From Marinobacter nitratireducens (GTDB lineage: Bacteria > Pseudomonadota > Gammaproteobacteria > Pseudomonadales > Oleiphilaceae): DNA of 64,000 bases. Below, piece after piece: positions 43,490 through 52,109 of the stretch. The stretch is from positions 124,001-188,000 of the forward strand of contig NZ_ANIE01000001.1 in assembly GCF_000708045.1 (NCBI RefSeq). Direction: 5' to 3'. Within the stretch, counting starts at the first letter, position 1, and every line of letters begins with the position of its first letter. The notes beneath the pieces are model-generated. The model worked only from the letters and a program-made list of their open reading frames with translations. It searched no databases and was not told the origin of the DNA. A program made the position numbers and the translations under genes.

Positions 43490-45499
43490 TTACTCGGTCT
43501 TGGTCAAAATCACCAGCCCCAGTTCATCCACGTTGCCACCGGTCTCTTCCCAGCGCAGTGCGAAGATCCCCATGCTGGCGTCTTCGTTGAAGAAACCATC
43601 CATAATGGTTGCGCCGTCGGTGTCATCGATCGTCAGCGTGGTGGCACCGTCCGAGCCAATGGAGGCAACGACAGCTGCACCCTGCTCTGTACCAGTCTCA
43701 ACAGCGATCTGGCCGGCAAGTCCGGTCTTGGACACGTCCAGGAAGCTGCCATCGATTTCACCGGCAGACTCAGAGGTCATGGTCAGGAAGGTGTTGAACT
43801 TGCCACTGAACAGTTTGAACTCTTCATTCGTGCCCAACTTCATCGACATGGTCTGCATGCGGTACTTGTTGCCAGTAACCGTCGGAGCAGTGGTTGGCAG
43901 CTTGATCATGACGGTTTCACTGTTCGAGGAGTAGTCACTCGCCACACCGTTGTCCTGGCTGTCAGCCTCGCTCAGCACGATAAAGTCGAAGGTATCGTTG
44001 ATAAAACCGTCAGCGGGCACAGGTACGCCCCCATCCGACCCGATATGGGTAATATCACCATCGGCGGTAACCGTCACAGGCTCACCTGTCCCACCGACCT
44101 CGGTGATCGACTGGTAGTTCGGGCCGTTGCTGTCGCTGCCAATCTGATGACCGTGGCCAGCCTCGACCGCGCTATAATCGAGGGTACCGTCGCCATGGAA
44201 GGTCAGCGTGTTCACTTCTGTTCGCAGCTCAATCACGCCACCCATCAAATAGGACTCGATGTACACCCGGCCAAAGTCGCCTGACAGGTCAGCATCCGTG
44301 AAAGCGGTTGGCAGACGCGCAAACATTTCAATGGAACGCAGGGCCTCATCACCGACTTTCTGATCCGGGTCGATCGCATCTTTCACACCATCGTTGTTGG
44401 TGTCCACGGTGGCATAGCGCACGGCAGCTTCATTCGGCTGCACAATGAACAATCCTTTATCGGCAACCTGGACAAGGTTGTACGTGGTTGCGGGACGCCG
44501 CCACCCGGAGTCGCCATCAATATCCTCTTCAAATTCACCCTCAATGGAGAGGATGCCGGAGTCGGTAAGGGTGCCCGAGAATGTCTCGTCGACCGTTTCG
44601 CTGTAGGTATCGATATAGAGGCTACTCGTAGCAAGCGTGTTACCGCCAATACGACCGTAGGCCCCGTCCTCGTCCTTCAGGTTGATGGATACGGTGCTTG
44701 AACCACCGTCAGACATGGTAAAGGTCGCCGCCCACATATCATGCGCGTAGTCACCAAACGCGCTGTCGTCGTTGTCATGAAGTTCAAAGCCAAACGCAGC
44801 GCTACGGTAGTCACCGGCAACCGAGGTTGCATCTCCGTCCCCGGCTGAAGCGACCGCAACTTCGTTCTCAACAAAGTCACCGACCTCCTTTTCAAGCTCG
44901 GTGTATACCGCATCCAGATCCGCCAGACCGTTGGCGACCAGGTCAAACTGTTCCACGGAGCCGTTGAGCTTGACGACATCCTGAACAACCAGCTGGTCCA
45001 GATCTGCACCGGTTTCAATGAACTTGCGCAAAACAAACTCGGATACCGGAGTGATATCGACATCCTGCTCCACAACCTGCGCACGGAGTTCATCATTCGC
45101 ACCGCTAATGCGAACGATCAGGTTGCCCGCCAGGTTCACGTCCTGTGGCAGGGTTAGCGTGTAATCACCCGTAACAGAGGTCGCCGTTGTCGCCAGTACA
45201 TCGCCAACCTGGTTGCCCTGGTCATCCACCCGGATCAACTCAACGGTGGCGCCCTCAATCGGGTCCAGCCCTGTAATGCCAGCCGCAACCGGTGTCACCA
45301 CAAAATTCAGAGCAATTTCAAACATACTCTGCGGCTCGAAGTGAGCCACAGCGCCACCCGGGGCAAGTGCGGTACCGGAAACCGTGCTGTCTGTCGTTGT
45401 CCCGCTGTCACCTCCTGAACTGCTACTGCCGCCACATCCCGCAATCACCAAGGGCGATGCAATCGCCGCTGCCAGCGCTAACTTCCTGAACTGATCCAT
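43490..45499 (-). CDS. large acidic surface lipoprotein with carboxypeptidase-regulatory-like N-terminus
   Basis: From the ATG at 45499 the 669-residue product has a lipoprotein signal (LAAAIASPLVIAGCGGSSSS) with a Gly/Ser linker. A region typical of carboxypeptidase-regulatory/SdrB-like beta-sandwiches follows (ATVELIRVDDQGNQVGDVLA, VTGDYTLTLPQDVNLAGNLI), then a long acidic, Gly/Asp/Thr-rich body of beta strands with possible Ca2+-binding loops (DTNNDGVKDAIDPDQKVGDE). Function is unknown; similar single-copy proteins are common on marine Marinobacter-like cells. A 20-bp perfect palindrome lies 67 bp upstream of the start and recurs at another lipoprotein gene (6248). Confidence 0.75.
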   Translation of the reverse strand: MDQFRKLALAAAIASPLVIAGCGGSSSSGGDSGTTTDSTVSGTALAPGGAVAHFEPQSMFEIALNFVVTPVAAGITGLDPIEGATVELIRVDDQGNQVGDVLATTATSVTGDYTLTLPQDVNLAGNLIVRISGANDELRAQVVEQDVDITPVSEFVLRKFIETGADLDQLVVQDVVKLNGSVEQFDLVANGLADLDAVYTELEKEVGDFVENEVAVASAGDGDATSVAGDYRSAAFGFELHDNDDSAFGDYAHDMWAATFTMSDGGSSTVSINLKDEDGAYGRIGGNTLATSSLYIDTYSETVDETFSGTLTDSGILSIEGEFEEDIDGDSGWRRPATTYNLVQVADKGLFIVQPNEAAVRYATVDTNNDGVKDAIDPDQKVGDEALRSIEMFARLPTAFTDADLSGDFGRVYIESYLMGGVIELRTEVNTLTFHGDGTLDYSAVEAGHGHQIGSDSNGPNYQSITEVGGTGEPVTVTADGDITHIGSDGGVPVPADGFINDTFDFIVLSEADSQDNGVASDYSSNSETVMIKLPTTAPTVTGNKYRMQTMSMKLGTNEEFKLFSGKFNTFLTMTSESAGEIDGSFLDVSKTGLAGQIAVETGTEQGAAVVASIGSDGATTLTIDDTDGATIMDGFFNEDASMGIFALRWEETGGNVDELGLVILTKTE

Positions 45500-45565
45500 A
45501 ACCACTCCTTTTTGATCGATCTCAATGGACTGAGTAGTTCAAAAGTTAGCAGCGGACCGGTAATC

Positions 45566-45589
45566 CGGTACCCCCCATATGGGGGGTAT
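45566..45589. promoter_or_regulatory. G/C-run palindrome, candidate operator shared with 6248-6271
   Basis: TACCCCCCATATGGGGGGTA (45569-45588) is a perfect 20-bp palindrome. With two flanking bases each side it matches the element at 6248-6271 at 22 of 24 positions, in the same orientation relative to the downstream gene. It lies 67 bp upstream of the lipoprotein start, a position suited to an activator. Confidence 0.65.
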
Positions 45590-45635
45590 TGTGTTTAATT
45601 AACAATAAATTACAGTTGGTTGACCCGATCGGCCA

Positions 45636-45848
45636 TCATTGTTTCCGACGATAACCGGGATCGGTCCAGCATTTTGGCAACGGCTCTCCAGATGGAAACG
45701 CCAGCTCGGGTTTATCATAGAATTCAGGGTCCTGGGCTTCTTCACCGTAATGAAGGCTTCCCTTTACCCGGGTGTCGTGTGGGTCAAAAAGTGCCTTGGT
45801 ATCAAGGACCTCAATCAGATGCCCGGTGGATTTCTCGGCCACAAACAT
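45636..45848 (-). CDS. conserved small protein of unknown function (70 aa)
   Basis: From the ATG at 45848 (GGGGAGAG upstream) the 70-residue product reads MFVAEKSTGHLIEVLDTKAL and ends PKCWTDPGYRRKQ. This start/end pattern (a V-E-V-L-D strand, DPHDTRVKGSLHYGEE, LAFPSGEPLPKCW) is one I recall from short gammaproteobacterial proteins sometimes labelled acetyltransferase without evidence. It has no signal peptide or membrane helix. It lies 16 bp downstream of the EamA gene, probably in the same transcript. Confidence 0.65.
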   Translation of the reverse strand: MFVAEKSTGHLIEVLDTKALFDPHDTRVKGSLHYGEEAQDPEFYDKPELAFPSGEPLPKCWTDPGYRRKQ

Positions 45849-45864
45849 AACGCTCTCCCCTTTT

Positions 45865-46785
45865 TCACGCCGACTCTTTAAACCTAACAGAGGTCTGCGA
45901 TGTTTGCCCGTTACCCGCCCGCTTCGGTTTGCGGCCGAACAGTACCCAGTTTCCGATAACCGCCAGGGCTGCCCCGGCGAAGGCGGTGCCGCTCCAGACA
46001 AAGCCTTCGAGCCAGGTGGAGACACTCAAAGCCACCACCGGGAACAGCACAGTCGCGTACCCCGCCTTGTCCGCACCGAGGGTCCGGATCACGGTGATGT
46101 AGCTAAAGAAGGCCACGATGGATCCGGGAATCGCCAGGAACACCGTCGCGCCCCAAAACACCCCAGCGGTAGGAAGCATCCACTGGGTACCGTTGATCAG
46201 GCACCAGGCACCCAGGGCAACCGCACCATAGAACATGGCCCAGGCATTACCGGCGAACAGTGGTATATCTTCGGACCGAACCTTGAGGCTGATCATGTTG
46301 CCGAGCGAGAACCAGAAAGTACCAGCAGCCGCAAACAGGAGGGCCGCGGGCGTGGCATTTCCGACCTGCAGATCGTGCCAGAACAACAGCGCGACTCCCG
46401 TTACCCCAAGCGCGACCGCCGGGTAAATCCGAGGTGTGGGCAGAATGCCCATGAACACCCGTCCGTTGAATGCATTGAACAGGGCCGCCAGGGAAAACAC
46501 CACCGCCAGCAAGCCGCTGGTCATGTTTTCGGCGGCACGGTAGATCAGCAGGAAATTGATGCTATAGAGGGTCAAACCCTGCAGTACGAGCCAGCCATGC
46601 TGACGCGCTGAAAAGCGTGGCAATCGCCTTAACAGCGCCAGTCCGCCAAGGGCAACGGCAGAGGCCATCACAAACCGGTAGAACACCGAGATATCCACAG
46701 GCGCGGACTCCACTTGAAGGCGAATGGCCGTCCAGGTCAGCCCCCAGATCAAAACCGTAAGCACATAATGGGCACTGACAGGCAT
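45865..46785 (-). CDS. DMT-superfamily (EamA) exporter
   Basis: The 306-residue product has ten membrane helices in two EamA repeats (WGLTWTAIRLQVESAPVDIS at the start of the first; FWFSLGNMISLKVRSEDIPL opening the second). Family members export metabolites or amino acids. The start at 46785 has GGAGG upstream. A divergent AraC-family regulator gene lies 121 bp away and may control it. Confidence 0.88.
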   Translation of the reverse strand: MPVSAHYVLTVLIWGLTWTAIRLQVESAPVDISVFYRFVMASAVALGGLALLRRLPRFSARQHGWLVLQGLTLYSINFLLIYRAAENMTSGLLAVVFSLAALFNAFNGRVFMGILPTPRIYPAVALGVTGVALLFWHDLQVGNATPAALLFAAAGTFWFSLGNMISLKVRSEDIPLFAGNAWAMFYGAVALGAWCLINGTQWMLPTAGVFWGATVFLAIPGSIVAFFSYITVIRTLGADKAGYATVLFPVVALSVSTWLEGFVWSGTAFAGAALAVIGNWVLFGRKPKRAGNGQTSQTSVRFKESA

Positions 46786-46906
46786 AGAAAACCTCCAAAT
46801 CGGATGACGAGCGGACAGATAGCGTACCTCTGTGCCCCAATTCCGGACTTGTCAGATCTTGCTCAAGAGTGGAAGATTCTTGCGATACACACCGGGAATC
46901 CAGATC

Positions 46907-47791
46907 ATGGCCAACTCTCAACAACAACCCAGGGATATCGTGACCGCGCTGACCAGCGCCGGCGCTGCCCCACGCCGTGTTGTGGAGCTGAATGATGGGC
47001 GTGCCATGGCCCATTGGCGTAATGAGTATGGTCAGGCCAACTACGAGCGGCCCCGGCACCACGCTCTGAGCATTTACACCCAGGGCGGTGAAACCACAAC
47101 CCGGCAGGTGAATGGAAAAACCGTCAGCCACGGCTTTCCCGGCGCCGTGTGCCTGTTTCCGGCGGGCAGCCAGTCGCAATGGAACATCAACGGCCCGTTC
47201 GAATTCCTGCACTTCTACTTTACCGATCAGGACCTACAACACTGCATGGAATCCACCTGGGACCGCGATCCATCCTGCCTGCGCCTGGAGGAGCAATACC
47301 AGGTTGAGGACGGGATACTGGCCCAGGCTGGACAGCTACTCACCATGAGTGACTGGAACAGCGTGAACCAACCCCAGGCCATGGACCACCTGGCACACTG
47401 GCTGATCCTGCAGCTTGCCAGCCGATATGGCGCAACCACCCTGCCAGAGCCAGACGTCCAGGGGCAGTTTTCCCGCCGGCAACAGCAGGCCCTGGTCCAT
47501 CGGATTGATGAAGCGCTGGGGCAAAATCTGGACCTGGCCACCATGGCCGGCTGGCTTAGTCTTAGCCCCTATCACTTTGCTCGCCTGTTTCGGGCAAGCT
47601 TCGGGCTGGCACCCTACCAGTATGTTCAGGAGCAACGGCTGTTGCGTGCACGACGCCTGCTCCGACATCCGGCCGCAAAGATTACCGCGGTCGCACTCGA
47701 ATGCGGATTCGGAGACCACAGCCAGTTTTCACGGGCGTTCCGGAAGCGGTTCGGGGTCTCGCCGTCCCAATACCGCACCCATGGGCGCTGA
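46907..47791 (+). CDS. AraC-family transcriptional regulator
   Basis: The 294-residue product (ATG 46907) has a cupin-like N-terminal sensing domain (LSIYTQGGETTTRQVNGKTV, GAVCLFPAGSQSQWNINGPF) and a C-terminal double helix-turn-helix (LATMAGWLSLSPYHFARLFR then ITAVALECGFGDHSQFSRAF, ending RKRFGVSPSQYR). The ligand is unknown. It is divergent from the EamA exporter gene, the most likely target. An in-frame ATG at 46832 would extend into the promoter region and is less likely. Confidence 0.88.
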   Translation: MANSQQQPRDIVTALTSAGAAPRRVVELNDGRAMAHWRNEYGQANYERPRHHALSIYTQGGETTTRQVNGKTVSHGFPGAVCLFPAGSQSQWNINGPFEFLHFYFTDQDLQHCMESTWDRDPSCLRLEEQYQVEDGILAQAGQLLTMSDWNSVNQPQAMDHLAHWLILQLASRYGATTLPEPDVQGQFSRRQQQALVHRIDEALGQNLDLATMAGWLSLSPYHFARLFRASFGLAPYQYVQEQRLLRARRLLRHPAAKITAVALECGFGDHSQFSRAFRKRFGVSPSQYRTHGR

Positions 47792-47808
47792 GACACCGGA
47801 TCCCCAGC

Positions 47809-48528
47809 TCAATCCCACCCGCTGTCAATCAACTGCTTTTCAGCCTCAGGCGGCATCACGTCACTCGCCATCATCCGATCAAGCGTGCTGTCGAGCGCCG
47901 ACCCACCGCTGGCCGTCTGGTACTCGCCAACTGCCGAACCAGCTTCAACCGGAATCTGGGCGACGCGCTCCCACTCCCCGGCCTGATCAAGGCAGGCAAT
48001 GTTTTCACTGGCGCTATCTCTTCCCTGCAACCGGTACTGCCGGCAATACTGCCCATCGCGGTTGCTGAACGTGAACCGTGCCACCAGCGACTGGCCATCA
48101 GAAAGCACCCTGTTTTCACCACTGGGCGTGGTTTCCAGAGCGTTCGCTACGGTTTGCCACTGATCACTGGCATCGTTACTGGTGAACGGGCCCAACTGAG
48201 CAACCGCAAACCCCATCACCAGAACCGCCGCTACGGCGGCCCCGGTATGCTCCCGAACCCCCTGGCGCACGCGACGCCACATCGGGAATTCCACCACCTT
48301 ACCCGTCGATTCCGGCGCCTCCGCCAGCATGGCGGTCACAGCTTCCGGCAAAGGTTGTTCGTCAATTTCGCCATAGTGAGCACGCAGCTGTTCATCCACC
48401 ACCGCCAGATCGGCAATCCGGTCCGTCAGGGTCGGGTCTTCCTGCAACGCATCACGGACGGCCTGCATCTCCTGTTCGGGCAGTTCGGCGTCCAGGAAGG
48501 CGGAGAGTGTTTCGTCGGAAATGCTCAT
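47809..48528 (-). CDS. anti-sigma factor (transmembrane)
   Basis: The 239-residue product has an N-terminal cytoplasmic domain with the anti-sigma pattern SDETLSAFLDAELPEQEM and a helical bundle to residue 90, one membrane helix (GAAVAAVLVMGFAVAQL, about residues 97-113), and a periplasmic domain with two Cys that could form a disulphide. No zinc-binding HxxxCxxC is present. The start codon overlaps the stop of the ECF sigma gene (ATGA), as is usual for sigma/anti-sigma pairs. Release of the sigma factor may depend on proteolysis of this protein. Confidence 0.85.
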   Translation of the reverse strand: MSISDETLSAFLDAELPEQEMQAVRDALQEDPTLTDRIADLAVVDEQLRAHYGEIDEQPLPEAVTAMLAEAPESTGKVVEFPMWRRVRQGVREHTGAAVAAVLVMGFAVAQLGPFTSNDASDQWQTVANALETTPSGENRVLSDGQSLVARFTFSNRDGQYCRQYRLQGRDSASENIACLDQAGEWERVAQIPVEAGSAVGEYQTASGGSALDSTLDRMMASDVMPPEAEKQLIDSGWD

Positions 48529-49037
48529 GTGGATGTCCCCGCAGGTTCAGAATTCAACATCGTGACCAGGGCGGCCCGCGCCCGGGCCAGCCGGCTCATC
48601 ACCGTGCCTTTTGGAATCGCCAGGGTCTCGGATACCTCCTGATAGGACATACCCTGAACGGCCACCAGTGAGATAATCTCGCGCTGTTCCGCTGGCAATC
48701 GATCCATGGCCGTATTCACCTGGCCGAGCTCTACTTCTCCAGCGGTTTTACGCTCGCCGTCGAAGACTTGGCCGTCGCTGAGTTCCGGTTGCTGAGCGGC
48801 CTGCTGACGAACCTTTCGGGCCCGACATTCGTCAATCCAGAGATTGCGACAAACCCGGAACGCCCAACGGTCCAGGCCGACGTTATCCGGAACCTCGCGG
48901 CCAAGCAGTCGCTCAACCGTGCCTTGCAGCAGGTCATCGGCTTCCGGCATCGAACCTGTCAACGAATAGGCAAAGCGTCGAAGGCCAGGCAGAAGCGTCG
49001 TGAGTTCCTGTTTTATTGCGCTATTGTGTGTCGTCAT
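48525..49037 (-). CDS. ECF sigma factor
   Basis: The 170-residue product has region 2 (YSLTGSMPEADDLLQGTVER, then WAFRVCRNLWIDECRARKVR) and region 4 (QREIISLVAVQGMSYQEVSE followed by TLAIPKGTVMSRLARARAAL), the standard length and order of an ECF sigma. The ATG at 49037 lies 7 nt behind a GGAAT-N16-CGTCT promoter, so the transcript would be essentially leaderless. The probable targets, by promoter match, are itself, the divergent subtilisin-like protease gene and the Ala/Glu-rich exported protein gene at 51467. Confidence 0.93.
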   Translation of the reverse strand: MTTHNSAIKQELTTLLPGLRRFAYSLTGSMPEADDLLQGTVERLLGREVPDNVGLDRWAFRVCRNLWIDECRARKVRQQAAQQPELSDGQVFDGERKTAGEVELGQVNTAMDRLPAEQREIISLVAVQGMSYQEVSETLAIPKGTVMSRLARARAALVTMLNSEPAGTST

Positions 49038-49044
49038 GCCTTAT

Positions 49045-49070
49045 AGACGGATAAGGAACGTTTTTATTCC
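49045..49070 (-). promoter_or_regulatory. ECF-type promoter of the sigma gene
   Basis: On the minus strand GGAAT (49070-49066), a 16-bp spacer and CGTCT (49049-49045) stand 7 nt ahead of the sigma ATG at 49037. The element order and spacing fit ECF-type promoters. The transcript would start at or next to the ATG. Confidence 0.68.
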
Positions 49071-49079
49071 AGAATTTCG

Positions 49080-49105
49080 GGAATTTTTTTCAGGCTGGTA
49101 CGTTT
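49080..49105 (+). promoter_or_regulatory. ECF-type promoter of the S8 protease gene
   Basis: GGAAT (49080-49084), a 16-bp spacer and CGTTT (49101-49105) stand 7 nt ahead of the ATG at 49113. Spacing and distance to the start codon are identical to the divergent sigma promoter. Confidence 0.68.
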
Positions 49106-49112
49106 AATAACC

Positions 49113-50453
49113 ATGAGCATAGACAAGATTCCCTTCACAAGATTACTGGTATTCGCAGGTTGTGTAGCCGTATCACCCTCGATCCTCGCCATCGGAAGCG
49201 GTGGTCTGGCTCAACCCACACTCGATGCCATCGAACGTCGCGTTGAACAGTCCGCAGAGCGGGCGGTACAACGCGCAGCCGAGGAAAGAACCGTTGAACG
49301 GGTCGTCCATCAAACGGTTGAAAAAGCGACCACCAGGGTGGAGAAACTCGCTGGTCGCCTGCCCATTCACAGGAGGGATGGTCGAGAAGCCTTTATCGAT
49401 GCACGGGTCGAAAACAACTGGCGGGCCGTAGAGCGGCAATGGCTGGTAACCATCACCCCGGATGAAACCGAACTGTTCGACCAACCCGGCATCACGCCGC
49501 TGGAACAGACAGAGTTATCAGGGCTGGGCATCACCATTCTGCGCTTCAGAGTCAGCGAAGCTCTCGATTCCCTGGACGCCCTGAAATCCCTCTTCCCCGA
49601 GGACATTGCTGATCGGCTGGACCGCAATCACATCTACAACCCGGAAACCGGTTCGGCCATCGGATCTCCGGAGAACCCGAAAGCCAGTCGTCTGCATTGT
49701 GACGCTCCTCTGAACATCGGGATGGTCGATACCGCCATCCAGACAGATCACCCCAGCTTTGCCAATGCCAATATTGTGCAGAAACGATTTCTGGCAGAGG
49801 AACAACTGATCGAGCCGGACGATCACGGCACCGCCGTTGCCAGTCTTCTGGTGGGAACACTGCCACAACATCCAGAGCCCAGGCTCGGGAATGCCACCCT
49901 GCTCAACGCATCGGTCTTTTTTGGCCGGAATAATGAGAGCTCCGGTGCCACGCTGATGCATCTGGTGGAAGGGCTGGACTGGCTGGTGTCCCAAAAGGCC
50001 GATGTGATCAACGTCAGTATGGCTGGGCCGGACAATACGTTGCTACGCTTGGCCATCCGGCGAATCATCGAAAATGGAATTCCAGTGGTCGCCGCCGTGG
50101 GTAATCAGGGCCCCTCGGCACCACCGCTGTTCCCTGCCGCGTATCCGGATGTGGTCGGCATCACAGCAATCAGTCGCGTAAGGCGCCCTTACCGCTGGGC
50201 CAATCGGGGCGAACAGGTGGATTTCGCCGCCATCGGTGTTGATGTCATGGTTGCCTCCAGCAATGGTCATTACGAGCGGCAAAGTGGTACCTCCCTGGCG
50301 ACACCTCTGGCCTCCGCCCGCCTGGCGTGTGACCGGGTGAGCACTGGCGCAGCCATTGCCGATCTTTTTGAGGGCCTCACCATACTCGCCATTGATCTTG
50401 GCGAGCCGGGTAAGGACCCAATCTTCGGCTACGGTCTGCTGGATCGCCTCTGA
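49113..50453 (+). CDS. subtilisin-like S8 serine protease, exported
   Basis: The 446-residue product has a signal peptide (LLVFAGCVAVSPSILA), a charged coiled-coil segment (residues about 32-75, EQSAERAVQRAAEERTVERV), a pro-region and an S8 protease domain. Its triad is Asp206 (IGMVDTAIQTDHP), His238 (DDHGTAVASLLVG) and Ser394 (QSGTSLATPLAS), with AAVGNQGPSAPPLFPAAYPD for the oxyanion region. It lacks an outer-membrane anchor, so it probably acts in the periplasm or outside. It is divergent from an ECF sigma gene and shares its promoter type, so it is likely part of that regulon and could act on the anti-sigma factor. Confidence 0.9.
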   Translation: MSIDKIPFTRLLVFAGCVAVSPSILAIGSGGLAQPTLDAIERRVEQSAERAVQRAAEERTVERVVHQTVEKATTRVEKLAGRLPIHRRDGREAFIDARVENNWRAVERQWLVTITPDETELFDQPGITPLEQTELSGLGITILRFRVSEALDSLDALKSLFPEDIADRLDRNHIYNPETGSAIGSPENPKASRLHCDAPLNIGMVDTAIQTDHPSFANANIVQKRFLAEEQLIEPDDHGTAVASLLVGTLPQHPEPRLGNATLLNASVFFGRNNESSGATLMHLVEGLDWLVSQKADVINVSMAGPDNTLLRLAIRRIIENGIPVVAAVGNQGPSAPPLFPAAYPDVVGITAISRVRRPYRWANRGEQVDFAAIGVDVMVASSNGHYERQSGTSLATPLASARLACDRVSTGAAIADLFEGLTILAIDLGEPGKDPIFGYGLLDRL

Positions 50454-51398
50454 TCAGAAGCTGGCTCGCAGGATCAGGGACGCCACGGTCTTGTCGTAAT
50501 CCGCCGAATCCAGTTTGGAATCATAGTTTGTCCACTCCACCTTTGCTTCCGTTGTCAGCACATCAGTCAGCCCCACTGACCAGCTGAGGTCGGCTGTGGA
50601 GATCCTGTCACTCCGCGTCTCCGATGACACACCTCCACCACCAAAGAACGGGAACTGCGGTCTTTCAACGGTTGAGACCGGTTCGTCATAATCCCGGTAC
50701 TCATAGCGCCAGCCAAGCTGAATGGTATTGTCGTGCCCGGATACATCGAACCGGTTTTTCAGGCGCACACGGCCTGCGAGCATCTGGTAGTCGTAGGCAT
50801 CGGATTTGGCATCTTCCTCGTTACCCTCAATGCCCAGCACCAGCACAGTCTGCTGCTGGTTGAAAAAGAAGAAACCGTCCAGCCCGAGGCCTGTCACCTC
50901 GGCGTCTCTCGCCTCGTCGTCCTCGTAATCCTTGCGACTGCTCAGGGCACTTAACATCAGGTAGGTATCGTCCTGTGCCAGGATACCCAGGTAGACACTG
51001 CTGCGATTTAGCTGAAGCAGTGGATCAGACGCCAGGGTGGCGTAGGAATAATAATGATTGGCCCCCAGGGTCACAGCACCTACATCATAGCTGACGTCCA
51101 CCGACGCCAGGTGAATGTCCTGATCGAAGGCATCCTCATCCTGGTAGCTCCGGGATGTAATATCATAGGTGCCAGTGAGGGTCAGGTTATCCACAGGCTG
51201 ACCGCTGATATCGAATCCGGCGCCCAGTAACAAGGCCTGGTCGCTTTCACCGGAAGAGGTTTCCAGCTCATCAACGTTCAGGTTACTGTCGTATTCAGCG
51301 CCGGCTTCCACATAGGCGCCGCCATCCACAGCGAACGCCGGAGGAATGCCCATTACCGCTATCGCGGCTGAAGCCAGTAAACGGTAAGTTCGTTGCAT
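50454..51398 (-). CDS. outer-membrane beta-barrel protein
   Basis: The 314-residue product has a signal peptide (LLASAAIAVMGIPPAFA) and about twelve to fourteen amphipathic beta strands (VEAGAEYDSNLNVDELETSS, LTLTGTYDITSRSYQDED, NTIQLGWRYEYRDYDEPV), ending with a C-terminal Phe (SLILRASF), the outer-membrane assembly signal. It resembles putative beta-barrel surface proteins of the PEP-CTERM/EpsL type but no function is known. It lies directly behind the Ala/Glu-rich gene on the same strand (a terminator sits between) and ends next to the converging S8 protease gene. Confidence 0.8.
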   Translation of the reverse strand: MQRTYRLLASAAIAVMGIPPAFAVDGGAYVEAGAEYDSNLNVDELETSSGESDQALLLGAGFDISGQPVDNLTLTGTYDITSRSYQDEDAFDQDIHLASVDVSYDVGAVTLGANHYYSYATLASDPLLQLNRSSVYLGILAQDDTYLMLSALSSRKDYEDDEARDAEVTGLGLDGFFFFNQQQTVLVLGIEGNEEDAKSDAYDYQMLAGRVRLKNRFDVSGHDNTIQLGWRYEYRDYDEPVSTVERPQFPFFGGGGVSSETRSDRISTADLSWSVGLTDVLTTEAKVEWTNYDSKLDSADYDKTVASLILRASF

Positions 51399-51418
51399 AA
51401 TCGGCTACTCCCAAGTGC

Positions 51419-51446
51419 AAAAAAGACCGGGCCATGTGGCCCGGTC
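51419..51446 (-). terminator. terminator of the Ala/Glu-rich gene
   Basis: On the minus strand GACCGGGCC-ACAT-GGCCCGGTC (51446-51425) is followed by six T. It lies 20 bp after the stop at 51467 and 27 bp before the barrel gene starts, so that gene needs its own promoter or read-through. Confidence 0.85.
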
Positions 51447-51466
51447 CCGTAGGTTCGGCTATTTGC

Positions 51467-52072
51467 TCAGAGCAAGCCGCCTTTGGCAGAGTTACGCACG
51501 GAGCCCTTCACACTGTTACGTACTTCTCCCTTGATGCTATCGGAGACAGACGCGCCGATTTCCTGTCGGGTTTCCGCACGGATTTCGGTTTTCTGCTGAG
51601 CCTGCACACGGTTTTTGGCTTCTTCGCCCATGGCACCGGCCTCTTCCCGCGCAGCCTCACTCATCGCTTGCCCCTGTTCACGGGCAGCATTGGCCTCGGC
51701 CCGGGCTTCCGCCTGAGCCTGGTTGCCAACGGAGACGCCTGCCTCAACGGCCGCGTCACCAGACTGACGGGCCCGCTCTCGCAGTTCCATGGCTTTGCTC
51801 TTCGCGGCCTGGCCCATGGTTCGGGCCTGAGCAGCGGTCTCCTGGCCACCATCGGCATTAGCGTTGGCATTAGCAGAAACCCGAGCCTCGCCAGAGGCGT
51901 CAGCACTTCCCGAGGACCCATTTTGTTCCCCAGCTTCAGCACCGCCGCCAGCCTGGGCGTTCATACGCACCTCAGCCTGTACGTTGGCATTGGCTGATGC
52001 ATCGGACTCTGCCGCGAACGCGGGGATGGAAAGAACAGAACAAATCGCGATTGTCAGAGCATGCTTCATCAT
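51467..52072 (-). CDS. exported Ala/Glu/Arg-rich helical protein
   Basis: From the ATG at 52072 (GGAGG 7 nt upstream) the 201-residue product has a signal peptide ending AFA, then a Ala/Asn/Gly-rich repeat region (ASANANVQAEVRMNAQAGGG and DASGEARVSANANANADGGQ) and a long coiled-coil-like stretch rich in Ala, Glu and Arg (QAEARAEANAAREQGQAMSE) ending EVRNSVKGSVRNSAKGG. Composition recalls periplasmic stress or LEA-like proteins. A third GGAAT-N16-CGT(T/A) promoter (52110-52135) lies upstream, so I place it in the ECF regulon. No family function is known. Confidence 0.75.
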   Translation of the reverse strand: MMKHALTIAICSVLSIPAFAAESDASANANVQAEVRMNAQAGGGAEAGEQNGSSGSADASGEARVSANANANADGGQETAAQARTMGQAAKSKAMELRERARQSGDAAVEAGVSVGNQAQAEARAEANAAREQGQAMSEAAREEAGAMGEEAKNRVQAQQKTEIRAETRQEIGASVSDSIKGEVRNSVKGSVRNSAKGGLL

Positions 52073-52109
52073 GGTTTTACCTCCGGTTTTTATGACGTAT
52101 TCACCGGGA

